Origin: Timema cristinae
Lineage: Eukaryota; Arthropoda; Insecta; Phasmatodea; Timematidae
Length of the DNA stretch: 64,000 nt
Assembly: GCA_039000515.1 (NCBI GenBank)
Contig: JBCFYV010001001.1
Location: 14,703,925 to 14,767,924 of the forward strand
Direction: 5' to 3'
Made by a program: the position numbers and the translations under genes. This document shows positions 33,092 through 44,898 of the stretch, piece after piece. The number at the start of each line of letters is the position of its first letter. Position 1 is the first letter of the stretch. The notes beneath the pieces are model-generated. The model saw only the letters and a list, made by a program, of their open reading frames with translations. It ran no database searches and was not told the origin of the DNA.

Positions 33092-33252
33092 ATAAATCTA
33101 GTAGCTTCTGACGCGACTGAACTGGACTGTTTTGGTGTGAAATTAGCTTAATTTGCCGCCGCGGCATATTTTTTTTTATGAGACACTACGATACACTATG
33201 ACCCCATAATCTACGCTATGGTGTAATCCATTTATGTAAGATTGATTTTTAT

Positions 33253-33487
33253 TTTAGCACCACATATTACTACCCATTCGGGTTATACGCTTATGTACTA
33301 ACTATGATAATGTGTTTTAGGGATTAGGGAGGTTATATAAATAGGAATTGTAACAGCATTTGCTTGGAGAGTGGAAAATAGTGTTGGAATAAACACCCTT
33401 AAGACACCAAGCCTCGATCTCTCCGTCATCGGCAATGTAGCCTACTGAACCAGTAGCTCGTTAGACCACGCGGCCACCGAAGCGGGT
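33253..33487 (-). mobile_element. TS-C SINE
   Basis: Tail AGCACCACATATTACTACCC, body with a small deletion, damaged box B, head complement GACCACGCGGCCACCGAAGC. Confidence 0.75.
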
Positions 33488-33617
33488 AGTAAGCTTTCTA
33501 TCTTTCAATGAAAATGGTGTGTACATTCCTAATATCCATTCATCTGAATTTACGCTGCGGCCATTTTAAAAACAAGTACGAGATATTTATTTTTTTTCCA
33601 CATAGATTTTTATTATC

Positions 33618-33867
33618 TAGCACCACGTATTCCTACGCAATCGGGTTAGACACTTAAGTACTAATTACGCTAATGGGTTAGAAATTGGGAAGGTTGCATT
33701 TAGAGGAAGTGAGCCCGCATTTGTGTAAAGGGAGAGTGGAAAACCATTTAGGGAAAATCATACCCATTCTACCAGATTGAGATTCGAACCCCAATCTCCT
33801 CCATCTTTGCCAGTCTAGCTCAACACGATAATAGCGCTTAAACTAACTAGGCCATGGAGGTGGGTTT
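33618..33867 (-). mobile_element. SINE intermediate between TS-A and TS-C
   Basis: Carries TS-A features (ACTAATTACGCTAATGGGTT, GAGCTCAACACGA-like head) with TS-C-like substitutions (TTTAGAGGAAGTG, CCAATCTCC). Box B complement GAGATTCGAACCCC is intact. It may represent an ancestral form or a recombinant. Confidence 0.65.
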
Positions 33868-33869
33868 CC

Positions 33870-34710
33870 ACCTATGTTAAATTTTGTGAGTAAAAAATTA
33901 TGTGTGAGTTTAAGGCAGACGCAAATAAAATAACTAGTAGATGAAAAAGTAACTTTTCGTATTAATTTTTCAAGTTATTCAATTGAATTTTAATAACACT
34001 ATTTATTCACTTTCAACAATTTGGTAATTTATTTTTATTTAACTTGAAAACTTTTTAATGTTTACAAAAAATAAGTGGTATATTAGTGAGTTGATCTAGA
34101 AATTCTTCGATATCTCTTATCACTAAATGATTTATTATAGCTTACCTATTTTAACTTTTGCCCAACTAATAATTTGAGCTATCTGTCACGCGATTGACAA
34201 TTCTATTACATTTACAATGTCATGGGTAGAACGTCTTTCCTCAACAAGACGTGTATACTGATGGCATTGAAGCCGAAAAATGTAGATTCCATAATCAACT
34301 CAATGAGTTAGGAATTATTTCAAAGCCAAGGAAATATTTCAATATAACATTCGCTTTGTATAACTTCATTAATTAATCTCATATTGTCAATATGGGTATT
34401 GTATTTTTATGTAATTCAAAGATAACAATTTAACCATTTTATTAAAACTTTAATTCTTTATAAGGTTTTACTACAACCAGACTATTTATTTATTTATTTA
34501 TAACAACGTTTGTAAGTGTACTATTCTGCCAATTGTATTGTATAATATAATTATTTCAATTTTTCAACCGGTGTTTTAAAAATAATTTTCAATTCAATAA
34601 ATACAACCAATTATTTAAACTCTTAACTATCTTTTCTAATTTATATTACTTCCTACTTATTTACTTATGCGATGAAATTAAGAACTCAGAAGTTCATTGC
34701 CCCCTTAAAA
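33870..34710. other. AT-rich stretch without recognisable gene
   Basis: Nothing beyond AT-rich filler was seen. Confidence 0.5.
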
Positions 34711-34712
34711 AA

Positions 34713-34806
34713 GTACGCCACCTAACATCTTGAGTTTGTTCTATCCAGTCAACCTCATTACAGCTTGCTTCTTTCAGGTCCATTACAATGTTATCCTCAC
34801 ATCTGC
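34713..34806 (-). pseudogene. LINE reverse-transcriptase C-terminal fragment
   Basis: The minus strand reads EDNIVMDLKEASCNEVDWIE, then QTQDVRWR. This is the RWEDNI.MDLKE.GC..VDWI.LAQDR..WRA signature at the C-terminus of insect LINE polyproteins. It is the best preserved of three such pieces; only about 31 codons are recognisable. Confidence 0.7.
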
Positions 34807-34809
34807 GAC

Positions 34810-35430
34810 TAGCTATTTAAATGGTTTCTTTCCAATGTGCTTACCAGCCAATGCCCTTAACACGGTTAATTTAATGCCTATATTACATGATTTAATCAAC
34901 TATTTTCGTATACTATACTAACTAATTTGAATGGTTTTACAATCATCATAATAGTTATTGACCAAGACTTTAACATTTGTTATTCAACAAACTGTATTTT
35001 AAGTCTCTTCCTTCTTAAATAAGGGTAATATATGCTCCTTATTTTATTTTTATTTTTTCTAAAATGTAAATTCGGAAAAAGGTTTAACCCAATGAGATAC
35101 AAGGTAGTGAAAAAAACTCTCATTTCGTAATAAAGTTTGATCAAGAATATCTAAACAGAAACTGTATCATGTTGCTTCTCCACCTCTCACCGAGTGTACT
35201 TGTAACGCTTTTTGCCCCATTTGATTTTCACTCTAGAGTTTCTCTTCTCTCCTTGATAATGTGTTTCCTTTTATTCTAAGCTACCTTAATTATCCTCAAT
35301 CCTTGGACTAAGTTTTTAGCTACCCTTGTTTTGTACTACTTAAATAAAAACAAGTTGTACATACGCGAAAAATTCGGCCAAGTCATCTTTCTTCCTTGTG
35401 AAGTCACTGGGTTCCTTTATTAATTATATT
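34810..35430. other. gene-free stretch
   Basis: AT-rich; no repeat or gene was identified. Confidence 0.5.
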
Positions 35431-35436
35431 ATTATA

Positions 35437-35701
35437 GCACCAGCGTCTTACTACCCGTTCGGGTTTACGCACTTACGCTAATGTGTAATGGTAGGGTGAT
35501 TGTGAGATGAAATGAAGGACCTACAGTTTAACGTGGAATCCGAACCACGGTGGAGGCCTGGCATTCCCCACATTCACAAGATGTCTTGTCAGAGGTGAAG
35601 GAAGGGTTTGGAAATCAGATATATCTGTGCCGGGACCGAGGATTGAACCCCGGCCGCCAGCACAGAAGTCTGACACCTTACCCCTAGACCACCAGGTCAC
35701 C
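35437..35701 (-). mobile_element. TS-B SINE, deletion subfamily
   Basis: Intact apart from a body deletion of about 17 bp: CATTCACAAGATGTCTTGTC replaces the longer CACAAGTTGTGATTAATACA followed by CGTCTTGTC. The same deletion occurs at 49731 and 54611, along with the diagnostic GAAATGAAGGACC. Confidence 0.88.
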
Positions 35702-35954
35702 GACAATGGTTCGTAGTAAAACCAGCGTAAGCTTAGACTTTTTATGATTTGTATACAACTTTACATCTCATGAACTATTTTTAGAAACCTAGATAACTTT
35801 TTTTTTTGGCATGTCTAACCTTGTCATAATAACGTCGATACATTCACAAACTACAATTTTCTATTAAAAATTGGTAACCATTGGTTTTAAAATCCTCGAA
35901 ATTTTTTTAAAATATAAAATTTAAATAAATTCTATTAATAAATAAAAATTAAAT

Positions 35955-36090
35955 CTGGTCCGTGTGTTTGTTTGTTTGTTTGTTGCTTAATCACACCCAA
36001 GACACTGTATCGATTGTACTCAAATCTCACATGGACATGACTTGGAAGTCCTTTTAACACATGCTATATTTTTTCCACTAAAACCCAATA
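35955..36090. mobile_element. short dispersed repeat fragment with (GTTT)n
   Basis: GTGTGTTTGTTTGTTTGTTT followed by a stretch with TCAAATCTCACATGGACATG resembles the parameter-like 3' regions near 63030 (GTGTATTTGTTTGTC). Class unknown. Confidence 0.3.
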
Positions 36091-36170
36091 AAATTATTGT
36101 ATTTTTCTGCAAATATTCTGTCTTAAATCACATTAATAAATTGTTGTATTTTCCTATTCATTTATTTATG

Positions 36171-36427
36171 ACCGCCTCGGTGGCGTAGTTGGCTAACGCG
36201 CTTGTCGTGTTGAGCTCGACTGCTGAGGACGGGGAGATCGAGGTTCGAATCTGGTTGGGTGAACTGGTGTGGTTTTTCCTAAATGGTTTTCCACTCTCCC
36301 TCCACGCAAATGCGGGTTCACTTCCTCTAATTTAACCTTCACAATTCCTAATCCATTAGTGTAATTTGCACTTAAAGCGTATAACCCGAACGGGTAGTAA
36401 GACGCGGTGCTAAATAAATAAAATAAA
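36171..36427 (+). mobile_element. TS-A SINE, full length, with 11-bp TSD
   Basis: Flanked by ATTTATTTATG at 36160-36170 and 36428-36438. Head, box B (GAGGTTCGAATCTGG), body and tail are intact, ending in (AAAT)n. Confidence 0.92.
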
Positions 36428-36439
36428 ATTTATTTATGT

Positions 36440-37785
36440 TTTCCTTGGCTGACAAATTAATTCCAAATCCAAAACGTAGTTACAGAACACAATTCTCAAT
36501 TTTGAATCCAATTTGTGTAGGTTGTTTTGTATTCACATTAGTTTGCAAATCGTGTTGCTATAACAAATAAAACTTACACATAGGTATCTCAACATATTTA
36601 TTTAATTTTATCTTACATTCACCTAGATAAATATTCAAACTAATATAAGTATTTCCCCATTAAAAGGCAGCTTATACAGTAGAATAGAAATGGGAATATA
36701 CACATAAAATCTTATGTACATTTTTGTTATAGCAAAGTAACTTCAAGCTTAAGAAACTTTGCGAAGGAGCTTAAGGATGCTTTAAGATGTGCACCTCTGT
36801 TGTATGAAAAAAACTTTTACCTATATTGAGATCTTAAGGCCTTGGGCCGTTTAGCTGCCGGTGCGTGCTTCTTCAAAACCCAGAGATCTGTTTCTTTGCA
36901 TTATTACCATAGAAAATCTAAGATTGTGAAATTGAGCGCTTATTAATTATATATATATATATATATTTATAAATATTATATTTATATATTATGTGTTTTT
37001 TTGAGCCTGACACATTCGACCGTTTGACCACTATTTAACTTACTAAAATATCAAGAGCGAATATCTTTTAATTGGTATATAATTACGTGTCTGAAGATAT
37101 ATAGGGGTGGGGGGTGCATTTCGGATTTGCTGTCTTTATTATTACATTATTTTGTGAGTTTGAGTTTTATACCTTAAATCACACGATAAGATATGTGGGT
37201 CACTCCTAAACCAGAAAACATAGAAAGGGAATAGCTTACCATTACGTACTTAAGGAAACTTTAGAATGACTTTAGAATTTACACTGCCACTTTTTTTTAT
37301 CCTCTTTATATTTCTAGTCTTACAACTAAATACTGCGTGACTACTGCCATGGGTATCTTCAAAATAAAACAAAAATAGTAAGCTAAAACATGGCATATGA
37401 ATGCGTACTCAAAGAAACCTAAGAGTGTGCTTCCCTTCTGGTTTATATTCTTTTACTATTTATAACCTATAAAACATTGCTCAAATCTGGATTTATTAGA
37501 CTTGTTTGTAGTGAACATCCAGCTACAATGAACCTATTTACTTTGTTCAGATCCACATAAATGTCAATACACGTTAAAAACTCCATTTATTTTGAACCAT
37601 AAACTTCGGTTTTAGTAAAACTAAAAACTAAAACGTCTAAGGAATAATGTCATTTTAAACATTGTAACTCTTTGAAAGCAAAACTTTATTGGTGTTTGAA
37701 TTTTAAGACTTAAAGAAACTGTTTTTCTATCAGAGTTTTCTTTTTGGCAGCACAAAGAGCAAAATGAAATTATAATATTATTTAT
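36440..37785. other. gene-free stretch with a (TA)n run
   Basis: TA microsatellite at 36949-36966. No exon or repeat is recognised. Confidence 0.5.
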
Positions 37786-37788
37786 CAT

Positions 37789-37965
37789 TTAACACCGCGT
37801 CTTACCACCTATTTGGGTTATACGCTTATATACTAATTACGTTAATGGTTTCGGTGATTATAAAGGCTCTATCTAGAGAAAGTGTACCCACATTTTTGTA
37901 TAGTGAGAGTGAAAACCCATTTTGAATAGCGCCTTAGACCATGCGTTGAGTGAAATAGGTAAGGT
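37789..37965 (-). mobile_element. TS-C SINE with internal deletion of box B
   Basis: Tail AACACCGCGTCTTACCACCT and body, then a jump from GAAAACCCATTTTGAATAG directly to the head piece CGCCTTAGACCATGCG. Confidence 0.65.
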
Positions 37966-38244
37966 CTTATTTCGAGGATGTTATGGGCTCTTAAATAGTC
38001 TCTAATTGAACGGCGCTTACACTAAAATTACAATCATAGTTTATAAATAATTGCTTGGTAAATGAAACTGTTTTATCACGATTCTGCTGCTTTACTTTGG
38101 TAGAATGAATCAACAAAATGAGATTGTATACATTTCGCCTCATTAAAAAAAAGGGGGCAGGGGGGGGGGGTTTCATTCAAATAATCCAATCATAACCTGC
38201 GATTCAATTTTTCTGCGTCTCAATACTTGTCCGTATATTATACG

Positions 38245-38568
38245 AATGGGGGTGACCTGGCGGTCTAGGGGTAAGGTGTCGGACTTCTGTGCTGGGGGTC
38301 CGGGGCTAAATCCTCGGTCCCGGAACAAATTTATCTGATTACCAAACCCTTCCTTCACCTCTTACAAGACATGTATTAATCATAACTTGTGAGTGTGTGT
38401 AATGTCAGGCCTCCACCGTGGCTCGGATCCACGTTAAACTGTAGGTCCTCCATTTCATCTCACAATCACCCTACCATTACACATTAGCGTAAGTGCGTAA
38501 ACCCGAATGGGTAGTAAGACGCGGTGCTAGAAATAATAATAATAATAATAATAATAAAATAATAATAA
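38245..38568 (+). mobile_element. TS-B SINE, full length, with 11-bp TSD
   Basis: Flanked by TATATTATACG at 38234-38244 and 38569-38579. Head GGTGACCTGGCGGTCTAGGG, box B CGGGGCTAAATCC (mutated), complete tail, then (AAT)n. Confidence 0.92.
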
Positions 38569-38701
38569 TATATTATACGCAAGGGATTAAGGGTGAAATA
38601 CAGAAAGTGTATTGTCGTTTGCGCAAAAGGAGATTGATTAAAAATAATTCAGATAAAAATACCCACCTTAGAACCATCACTGTCCATCACACAAGGTAGC
38701 C

Positions 38702-38930
38702 AAACTTTGGTGGCCGCATGGACTAAGGTGCTACTTTTATCAAAAGACTAGTCTGCTGACCACGAAGAGATTAAGGTCCGATCACGATCGTGTGCACTAA
38801 GAATTATTTATTTTATTAATGGCACTCTTTCTCCTAGATAATGTGGGTGGACTTTTTCAAAATTAAAACTTCCTAATCCCTAATACATTAATGTTATTAA
38901 TACATGGGTATATAGTCCAATTATGTAGTA
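38702..38930 (+). mobile_element. TS-C SINE, diverged
   Basis: Head TTTGGTGGCCGCATGGACTA, body and a worn tail (GGGTATATAGTCCAATTATG). Confidence 0.65.
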
Positions 38931-38989
38931 CTAGCCCCCTTCCCCGTAAAAATATATTGTAAAGAATCCTGTAAAACAAAGCTTCAAAT

Positions 38990-39365
38990 CACCATCATGT
39001 CAATATAAAAACAAAACATTTTTTTACTTTTTTTTTTTGAAAATACAGTCCTACTGTATAGCCCCTTCCCTCTTTTTATCCTCCCTCCTATTTTCATCTC
39101 ATTCCTCATTCTTCATCCCCCCCCTCCGCCCCCTTCACCAACCCCACTTTCCCTTCAAAAACTTTTTTTTTCCAACGACTATATAATATACTATCGACAC
39201 TTTTATGAGGAATAAATTTAATTTTCAACATAAAATATTGCCTATGTTACTCGCTGATAATGTAGCTTTATATTGGTGAAAGAATTTTAAAATCGATTCA
39301 GTAGTTTTTGAGTTTATTCATTACAAACAAAAAACAAATCTTTCCTATTTATAATATTAGTATAG
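38990..39365 (+). mobile_element. dispersed repeat, possibly a LINE 3' region
   Basis: Runs from GAAAATACAGTCCTACTGTA through a C-rich block to TGATAATGTAGCTTTATATT, AATCGATTCAGTAGTTTTTG and TATAATATTAGTATAGA. Sequences of this kind (GTAGCTTT..., TCAGTAGTTTTTGAG, a final ATTAGTATAGA) are widespread in insect genomes as 3' parts of LINE or Helitron-type elements. There is only one copy here and no ORF. Confidence 0.4.
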
Positions 39366-39662
39366 AAAACTTCGCGATAAAAAACAACATTAGGTGGAAC
39401 TCATGTTAATACCGTTTATGTCTGTAGATAGATGACATATTTCAATTAATTTAAATTAGTTGAAAAAACAATCTTGAACAGAAGTCATTACACCATTTAT
39501 GATGACTGTCTGCCTAATAATAGAGGATGTGTCACATAAATTTAATAAAAACGTCAATGATGATTTAATCTATAATTGATTAATTTAATAACAGGGAATG
39601 TTAAGCACAATCAAAAAGCTATTAGATGGATACCAATATACATGACTTTAGATGAATTAGCC

Positions 39663-40051
39663 TTAATGTATGTTGGAAAAAAAACGCGAGAAAAGGCTAG
39701 CGTTTTTACTGTTTTGTTGGCAAAAATAAATAAAACATATCTCCAGTAGAAACATAAGTTTAATTTTCTTCACATGGTGATATAAAGAGTTGATGAATAT
39801 CTGTCATCACTGAGTATAGCGACATTAGATGAGAATTTTTTAAATTAAGAAAAATGTTGTCATATTTTAATCCCAGGACACCCTGAAAGATATTAAAGAA
39901 CAGTTGCGGTCACCATTTGAAAAAAAAAAAAAAATTAAACTCAATATTTCTTAAAGAGCAATATTTTATTTATTTTAGCTAAAAATTGTTTTGCCATAAA
40001 AAACTATAAAAACACTGCCATCTTATCGTGTCCCTCAAACTTTCACCATAG
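39663..40051. mobile_element. foldback MITE of the TTAA family, diverged
   Basis: TTAA at 39663; internal CTCCAGTAGAAACATAAG, TTAATTTTCTTCACATGGTG and CCCAGGACACCCTGA as in the other copies; the right end (GTGTCCCTCAAACTTTCACC) is worn and its TTAA lost. Confidence 0.7.
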
Positions 40052-40061
40052 TAATAATTTT

Positions 40062-40352
40062 GGTGACCTGGTGGTCTAGGGGTTAAGGTGTCAGACTTCT
40101 GTGCTGGGGTCCGGAGTTCAATCTTCAGTCCCAGCACAGATTTATCTGATTACCAAACCCTTCCTTCACCTCTGACAAGACGTGTATTAATCACAACTTG
40201 TGAATGTGTGGCATGCCAGGCCTCCACCGTGGTTCGGATTTTACGCTAAACTGTTAGTCCTCCATTTCATTTCGCAATCACCCTACCATTACACATTAAT
40301 GTAAGTGCGTACAACCCGGACGGGTAGTAAGACGCGGTGATGAGAATAATAA
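40062..40352 (+). mobile_element. TS-B SINE, full length, with 10-bp TSD
   Basis: Flanked by TAATAATTTT at 40052-40061 and 40353-40362. It lies at the right edge of the MITE. Confidence 0.9.
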
Positions 40353-40362
40353 TAATAATTTT

Positions 40363-41480
40363 TAATAAGCCAATTAAAGGCTATATTTTGAGGTCCAGCA
40401 CACAGTTTAACTTTTACTCAGTTCGTACCTGGATGAACTTGGGTCACGAACTGGCGGTCATTTATCCCAATCTGAAATTGGCATGTTCACAGTACATAAG
40501 CTATTGTTTAAAGCTAGGAACGTCATCTTAAACCAGGTGGTTACCTACAATTTCCAATATTTCCTAATTACAACCACACGTTTCTTTTTCAACGTATTCT
40601 TAATTTGGACTATATCTTGCTAAATATCTTTGTAAGTTTTTGGATATCCACAGTATTTAACTCCCGATTTCTGATAAGCGGCTGATTATATCAACACATG
40701 ACTTATAATTTAAATTAAATCTAGAACAAATACAAAACTCAGACCCGGTATTTAATTCTTAACTGTGAAAAAATAAACCAAAATTTCACTAACCTTTCAT
40801 TTTTTGGTAATGTAGGGAATCGAACTAGGGATCCTTAGCGTGTCTTCCTACTGAGCCAAGTACCCAGATGAAGCCTTTGTAACGATACCCACAGGAAGCC
40901 TACGGGCTATATTTATATATAGACTTGTGTTTATTATAAACATTTTCTAAAACGAATAGTATATTATAAAACATGCATGATATAATGAATATAAAACCGC
41001 TCTATTTTTACTTTTTAAAATGTACCCTTTTTACCCAAACTAACGAATGTTTTTGGTCACCCTTGAATACTTGAAAAAGATATTATCCACTGAACTAGAA
41101 AATTCCCTCGCGTTGCTTTGACCACGGTTGAAAAGTTTCTCCCTTGGTGAACATTTTCTGTTCGTTCGTGACGCCAAATTCCCCTGTAGCCACTATCCTA
41201 CCCTTTAGACCGTCAACTCAATCTACATTACAAGTAAACTTTAGAGGGTACGAAACCGCGTTGAATTGAGCAAACTTTCGCACGGCAACAAAACCACACC
41301 GGCCTGGACTTAGACAAACATTGACATAAATTAGAGCAATTGATCCACGCTATGGCAGCGAGATGGCGGTGGGATTTGAGGAGATAGATTAAATTTAAAA
41401 ATGGTCAAATTCATAAATGTGATTTATTGATATTTAAATTTCATAAACGCTCCTTATACAAGTGGTAATAACAGCGTAAG
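40363..41480. other. gene-free stretch with one tRNA-like fragment
   Basis: Apart from the tRNA-like piece at 40812-40868, only unique-looking sequence. A GC-moderate block at 41085-41375 has no frame that I recognise. Confidence 0.4.
40812..40868 (-). repeat. tRNA-like fragment (SINE head or tRNA pseudogene)
   Basis: The minus strand reads TACTTGGCTCAGTAGGAAGA (box A-like) and, 20 bp on, CTAGTTCGATTCCC (box B). No acceptor-stem pairing or CCA is visible. Confidence 0.45.
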
Positions 41481-41481
41481 A

Positions 41482-41729
41482 GCCCGCCTTGGTGGCCATA
41501 GGTCTAACGTGCTACCCCTAGGTTGGGCTATTACTGACAATGATGGGAAGATTTGGGTTCGATCACGGTCGGGTGCACTAAGGTTTTTTCCTAAACGGTT
41601 TTCCACTCTTCCTCCACGCAAATGCGAGTGCATTTCATCTAAATTAAACCTTTATAATCTCTAACACATTATTGTAATTAGTACATAGGCGTATAATCTG
41701 AAAGGGTAGTAAGATGTGGGTGGTAAAAA
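41482..41729 (+). mobile_element. TS-C SINE
   Basis: Head CCGCCTTGGTGGCCATAGGT, box B TGGGTTCGATCACGG, body, tail GTATAATCTGAAAGGGTAG, A-rich end. Confidence 0.8.
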
Positions 41730-41747
41730 AAGAAGAAAACGTGTAAT

Positions 41748-42004
41748 CCCCCTCAGTGGCCAAATGGTCTAATGCGTCACTCTCGTGTTAAACTGGCCTG
41801 CTGAAGATGGGGAGATCGGGGTTTGACTCCCGGTTGGGATTACTGATAGTGGTTACTTATTAATGTTTTTCCACTCTCATTACACGCAAACCCGCGTAGA
41901 TCACCTCTAAAATACTTCCTTCCTCATCCCTACCCATTAGAGTAATTGTCATATATGCGTATATATAGCCTGAACAGGTAGTAAGACGCGGTGATAAAAA
42001 AAAA
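41748..42004 (+). mobile_element. TS-C SINE in tandem with the previous copy
   Basis: Head CCTCAGTGGCCAAATGGTCT, box B GGGGTTTGACTCCCGG, tail CTGAACAGGTAGTAAGACGC, then A9. The two copies are about 70-75% alike, so they are separate insertions, not a duplication. Confidence 0.8.
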
Positions 42005-42435
42005 CACAGCTACTGTCAGTGAAATTAGGTTTTCTAATTTACAGTTATAAAGTAAAGACCAAGGGCTGTATGATGAATCTGTTTAAATTACAGTTAGTTT
42101 CTAACTTGTATGCTGATATAGTTAGTAGATTCAAAAGTGCACGTTAAATAAAAAAAACATGCATTTCACTGTACTATTAATTCTTTTTGATCACGCCAAC
42201 GTATGTTCTTCAAAAGGTGAATAGTAGACCTAACGAAAACACAATAGTGTTCATTCATGAAAAGTTTTACAATCTAGCTGTAAGACCACACGAATAAAAC
42301 ACTATCTACAAGATTTTATATTCATGTTAAACATTTTAATTCTGAAGTTGAAAGCATGTGATAATCTACATTTTAGTGCACCCAACCATTATTCAAGCTT
42401 TTAAAAGCTTAACAACCTTAGGTTCAATGTGAATC

Positions 42436-42810
42436 TTAAGGTGGGGGTGTAGGGAACATAATAAAAGAGGATTGTTTTTGTAGTTTTTATTTTCAAAATA
42501 TGTTTTTGACCAAAATTAATCAAATATTTCTCCAATAAAAAACTAAGAGTTGAATGTTCATCACATAATGTTTTTAAAAGTTCTTGAATATTTGTGAAGA
42601 GTGTCCTGGAATTTAATAACGACTTTTTATCTTCATTTAAAACGTTTCTTAGCTAATACCGTCATACTCATTACAGATATTCAACATCTGTTGATATCAA
42701 CATGTGAAGAAAATTATAGGCCTACTTTATGTTTCTACTGGAGCGATATTTTGTTTATTTTAGCAATTATATGTTTTATATAAAAAAACTAACAATTTAC
42801 CTAACTCACG
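42436..42810. mobile_element. foldback MITE of the TTAA family
   Basis: TTAA at 42436-42439 and left terminus TTAAGGTGGGGGTGTAGGGA; internal inverted blocks TTCTTGAATATTTGTGAAG and CAACATCTGTTGATATC; the right end is eroded. Confidence 0.75.
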
Positions 42811-42825
42811 CTCTCTAAACAATCA

Positions 42826-42900
42826 ACAAGTCTAAGGCGTTAGATTCTCAGGGGAAGGACGAAGCTCTGAGTTCTAATCCTAGCAAGGTATGTGAGTAGT
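42826..42900 (+). repeat. tRNA-like fragment
   Basis: CAAGTCTAAGGCGTTAGATT (box A-like) and CTGAGTTCTAATCCTAG (box B-like) are spaced as in a tRNA. Arms do not pair convincingly. Confidence 0.35.
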
Positions 42901-43169
42901 GACTTTCCATATGTGTTTATCAATAACACTTTTAATACACCATGTCTTAGCTCCTTTTTTTTTCATCTATATATATTATTTAACCGCGTTCACTTGGTAT
43001 ACTTACCTATGATATATAATAAAAAGACTACATTTAACGGAATGGGTGGGCCTGTTTTTAATTCTTTGTACAGAATTAAATAAAAACAACACGACACACA
43101 CGAAATGGTGCTTTGGATACAAGCCTAATTCATAGTGATAGACGTAATAAAATTAACTTATTGATTTTA

Positions 43170-43345
43170 AATGTTCAAGTTATACGCATGTATTTTACCA
43201 CACTAGTTTGGTATGGGTGAGGATGATGATATGTTTAATAAACGTACCCAAATTTAGGTGAATAAAGAGAGGGGTAAAACCACCCTTAGTTAACCCAGCT
43301 AGAATTAGACCCACATTCACCCACCCACCGATGCAGGGCTAGTAA
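43170..43345 (-). mobile_element. TS-C SINE, very degenerate
   Basis: TTCAAGTTATACGCATGTAT and the order CCCAAATTTAGGTG, CCACCCTTAGTTAACCC, CTAGAATTAGACCC mirror the TS-C layout. Confidence 0.45.
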
Positions 43346-43456
43346 TGATTGCCACCGACACATTCAATTATTCATGGGCACGTAATAATTTAAGTCATAT
43401 CATAAGGAATTGGAAATAACAAACAAGATAATTTACCAATATTTGTATTAATGGAA

Positions 43457-43763
43457 AGGTCACCTGGTAGTCTAGTGGTAAGGTGTCAGACTTCTGTGCT
43501 GGGGATGAGGGGTTCAATCCTCGGTCCTGGCACAGATTTATCTGAATACCAAACCCTTCCTTCACCTCTGACAAGACGTGTATTAATCACACTTGTGAAT
43601 GTGTGGAATGCCAGGCCTCCACCGTGGTTCGGATTCCACGTTAAACTGTAGGTCTTCCATTTAATCTCACAATCACCCTACCATTACACATTAACGTAAG
43701 TGCGTATAACCCGAACGGGTAGTAAGACGCGGTGATAATAGTAATAATCATAATAATAATAAT
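43457..43763 (+). mobile_element. TS-B SINE, full length
   Basis: Head GGTCACCTGGTAGTCTAGTG, box B GGGGTTCAATCCTCGG, complete tail and (AAT)n. No TSD is certain. Confidence 0.88.
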
Positions 43764-44090
43764 TGACAGGTCCCGTTGTTGTCCACGCGCGTGCTACCCC
43801 CATGACACCAAGCCAGAGTGCTGTCAGAATCGCAAATCCTCATTTTCAGTCGCAGGCACCATTACTGATACCTAAAACAAAACGGCTTGACTGTGCCGAT
43901 TTTTAGATGGCTTCAAGTCTCCCGGCAGAGGGTTATAAAACTAAAGTACCCAAAAGAGGTTACCTAATTTAAAAAAAAAATATATTGACTAATAATTATT
44001 ATAAATATAATTTATTACATATAAATTGATTAAAATCTCACAGAGAAGAATCAACGTCAACCACTTTTATCAAACGCTAACTGGCCTTGG
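43764..44090. other. unique stretch without recognisable gene
   Basis: A moderately GC-rich block (43770-43940) followed by AT-rich DNA; no coding signature. Confidence 0.4.
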
Positions 44091-44093
44091 AAA

Positions 44094-44310
44094 GTGACAT
44101 TTTTTTACATACGTCACTGGCCATATTATGACTCGAATCTAAATTTGCATGTAGAAACAAATTATATTTATGATCTATTTGCACATGTCAAGGTATTCAG
44201 GGCAAAAGTGTTGTTACCTGAAGAACAGGTGAACGTTACATTGGCACGCAAAAACGTGAATAATATATTATGTGACCCACATAGCAAAAAGTTTGTAGAC
44301 CCCTGCTCTA
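44094..44310 (+). pseudogene. hAT transposase remnant plus 3' terminus
   Basis: The open frame at 44094-44315 contains IYDLFAHVKVFRAKVLLPEE. Cellular and transposon hAT proteins of the GTF2IRD2/ZBED type carry a D.FAHVKAF..KL.L.E segment between catalytic motifs. The frame then runs into AAGTTTGTAGACCCCTGCTC, a typical hAT 3' end. No DDE residues can be placed. Confidence 0.45.
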
Positions 44311-44343
44311 GATAACCCATTTTATTATTCCATTATTATTATT

Positions 44344-44626
44344 AGCACCGCGTCTTACTACCTGCTCGGGTTATACGCACTTAGGCTAATGTGTAATGGT
44401 AGGGTGATTGTGAGATTAAATAGAGGACCTACAGTTTAACGTGGGATCCGAACCACGGTGGAGGCCTGGCATTCCACACATTCAAAAGTTTTGAATAATA
44501 CACGTCTTGTCAGAGGTGAAGGAAGGGTTTAGCAATCAGATAAATCTGTGCTGGGACCGAGGATTGAATCCCGGACCCCCAACACAAAAGTCAAACATCT
44601 TACCCCTAGACCACTAGGTCATCCGA
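44344..44626 (-). mobile_element. TS-B SINE between two hAT 3' ends
   Basis: Complete from (ATT)n and tail AGCACCGCGTCTTACTACCT to the head complement ACCACTAGGTCATCC. Confidence 0.88.
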
Positions 44627-44689
44627 CTTATCAAATTAAATATTTGGCTAAGAAATAACGAAGAGAAACAATTAATTTGTTTTTTTGAT

Positions 44690-44775
44690 AAAATCTTAGA
44701 GCGGACCGTATATCATCTTGTGGTGGGCCGGATGTGGCGTGTGGGCCGTTGTTTGGAGACCACTGATCTAGAGTA
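44690..44775 (+). mobile_element. second hAT-type 3' end, same orientation
   Basis: GGGCCGGATGTGGCGTGTGG then TTGTTTGGAGACCACTGATC. GGGCCG.ATGTGGC..GGGCCG plus a CCACTG end is characteristic of a widespread hAT group. It ends in the same way as 44281-44305 (GACCCCTGCTCTAGA against GACCACTGATCTAGA), so there are two related termini in direct order. Confidence 0.5.
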
Positions 44776-44898
44776 GAAAAATATATTTAAAAAGGTTTAA
44801 ACCTCCCCCTCCCCAAAAAAATAACGTCCATGATCTTTATTTTATACAAACGCTAATTTAGAAACTAGGGATTATTATTATTATTATTATTTTTAACT

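Noticed and set aside
32854..33111. 85-codon ORF over a TS-A SINE; likewise 29926-30159 and 63695-63895
   Set aside because: Translation of TS-A/TS-C in the antisense direction (LRGGRVE..LGK...).
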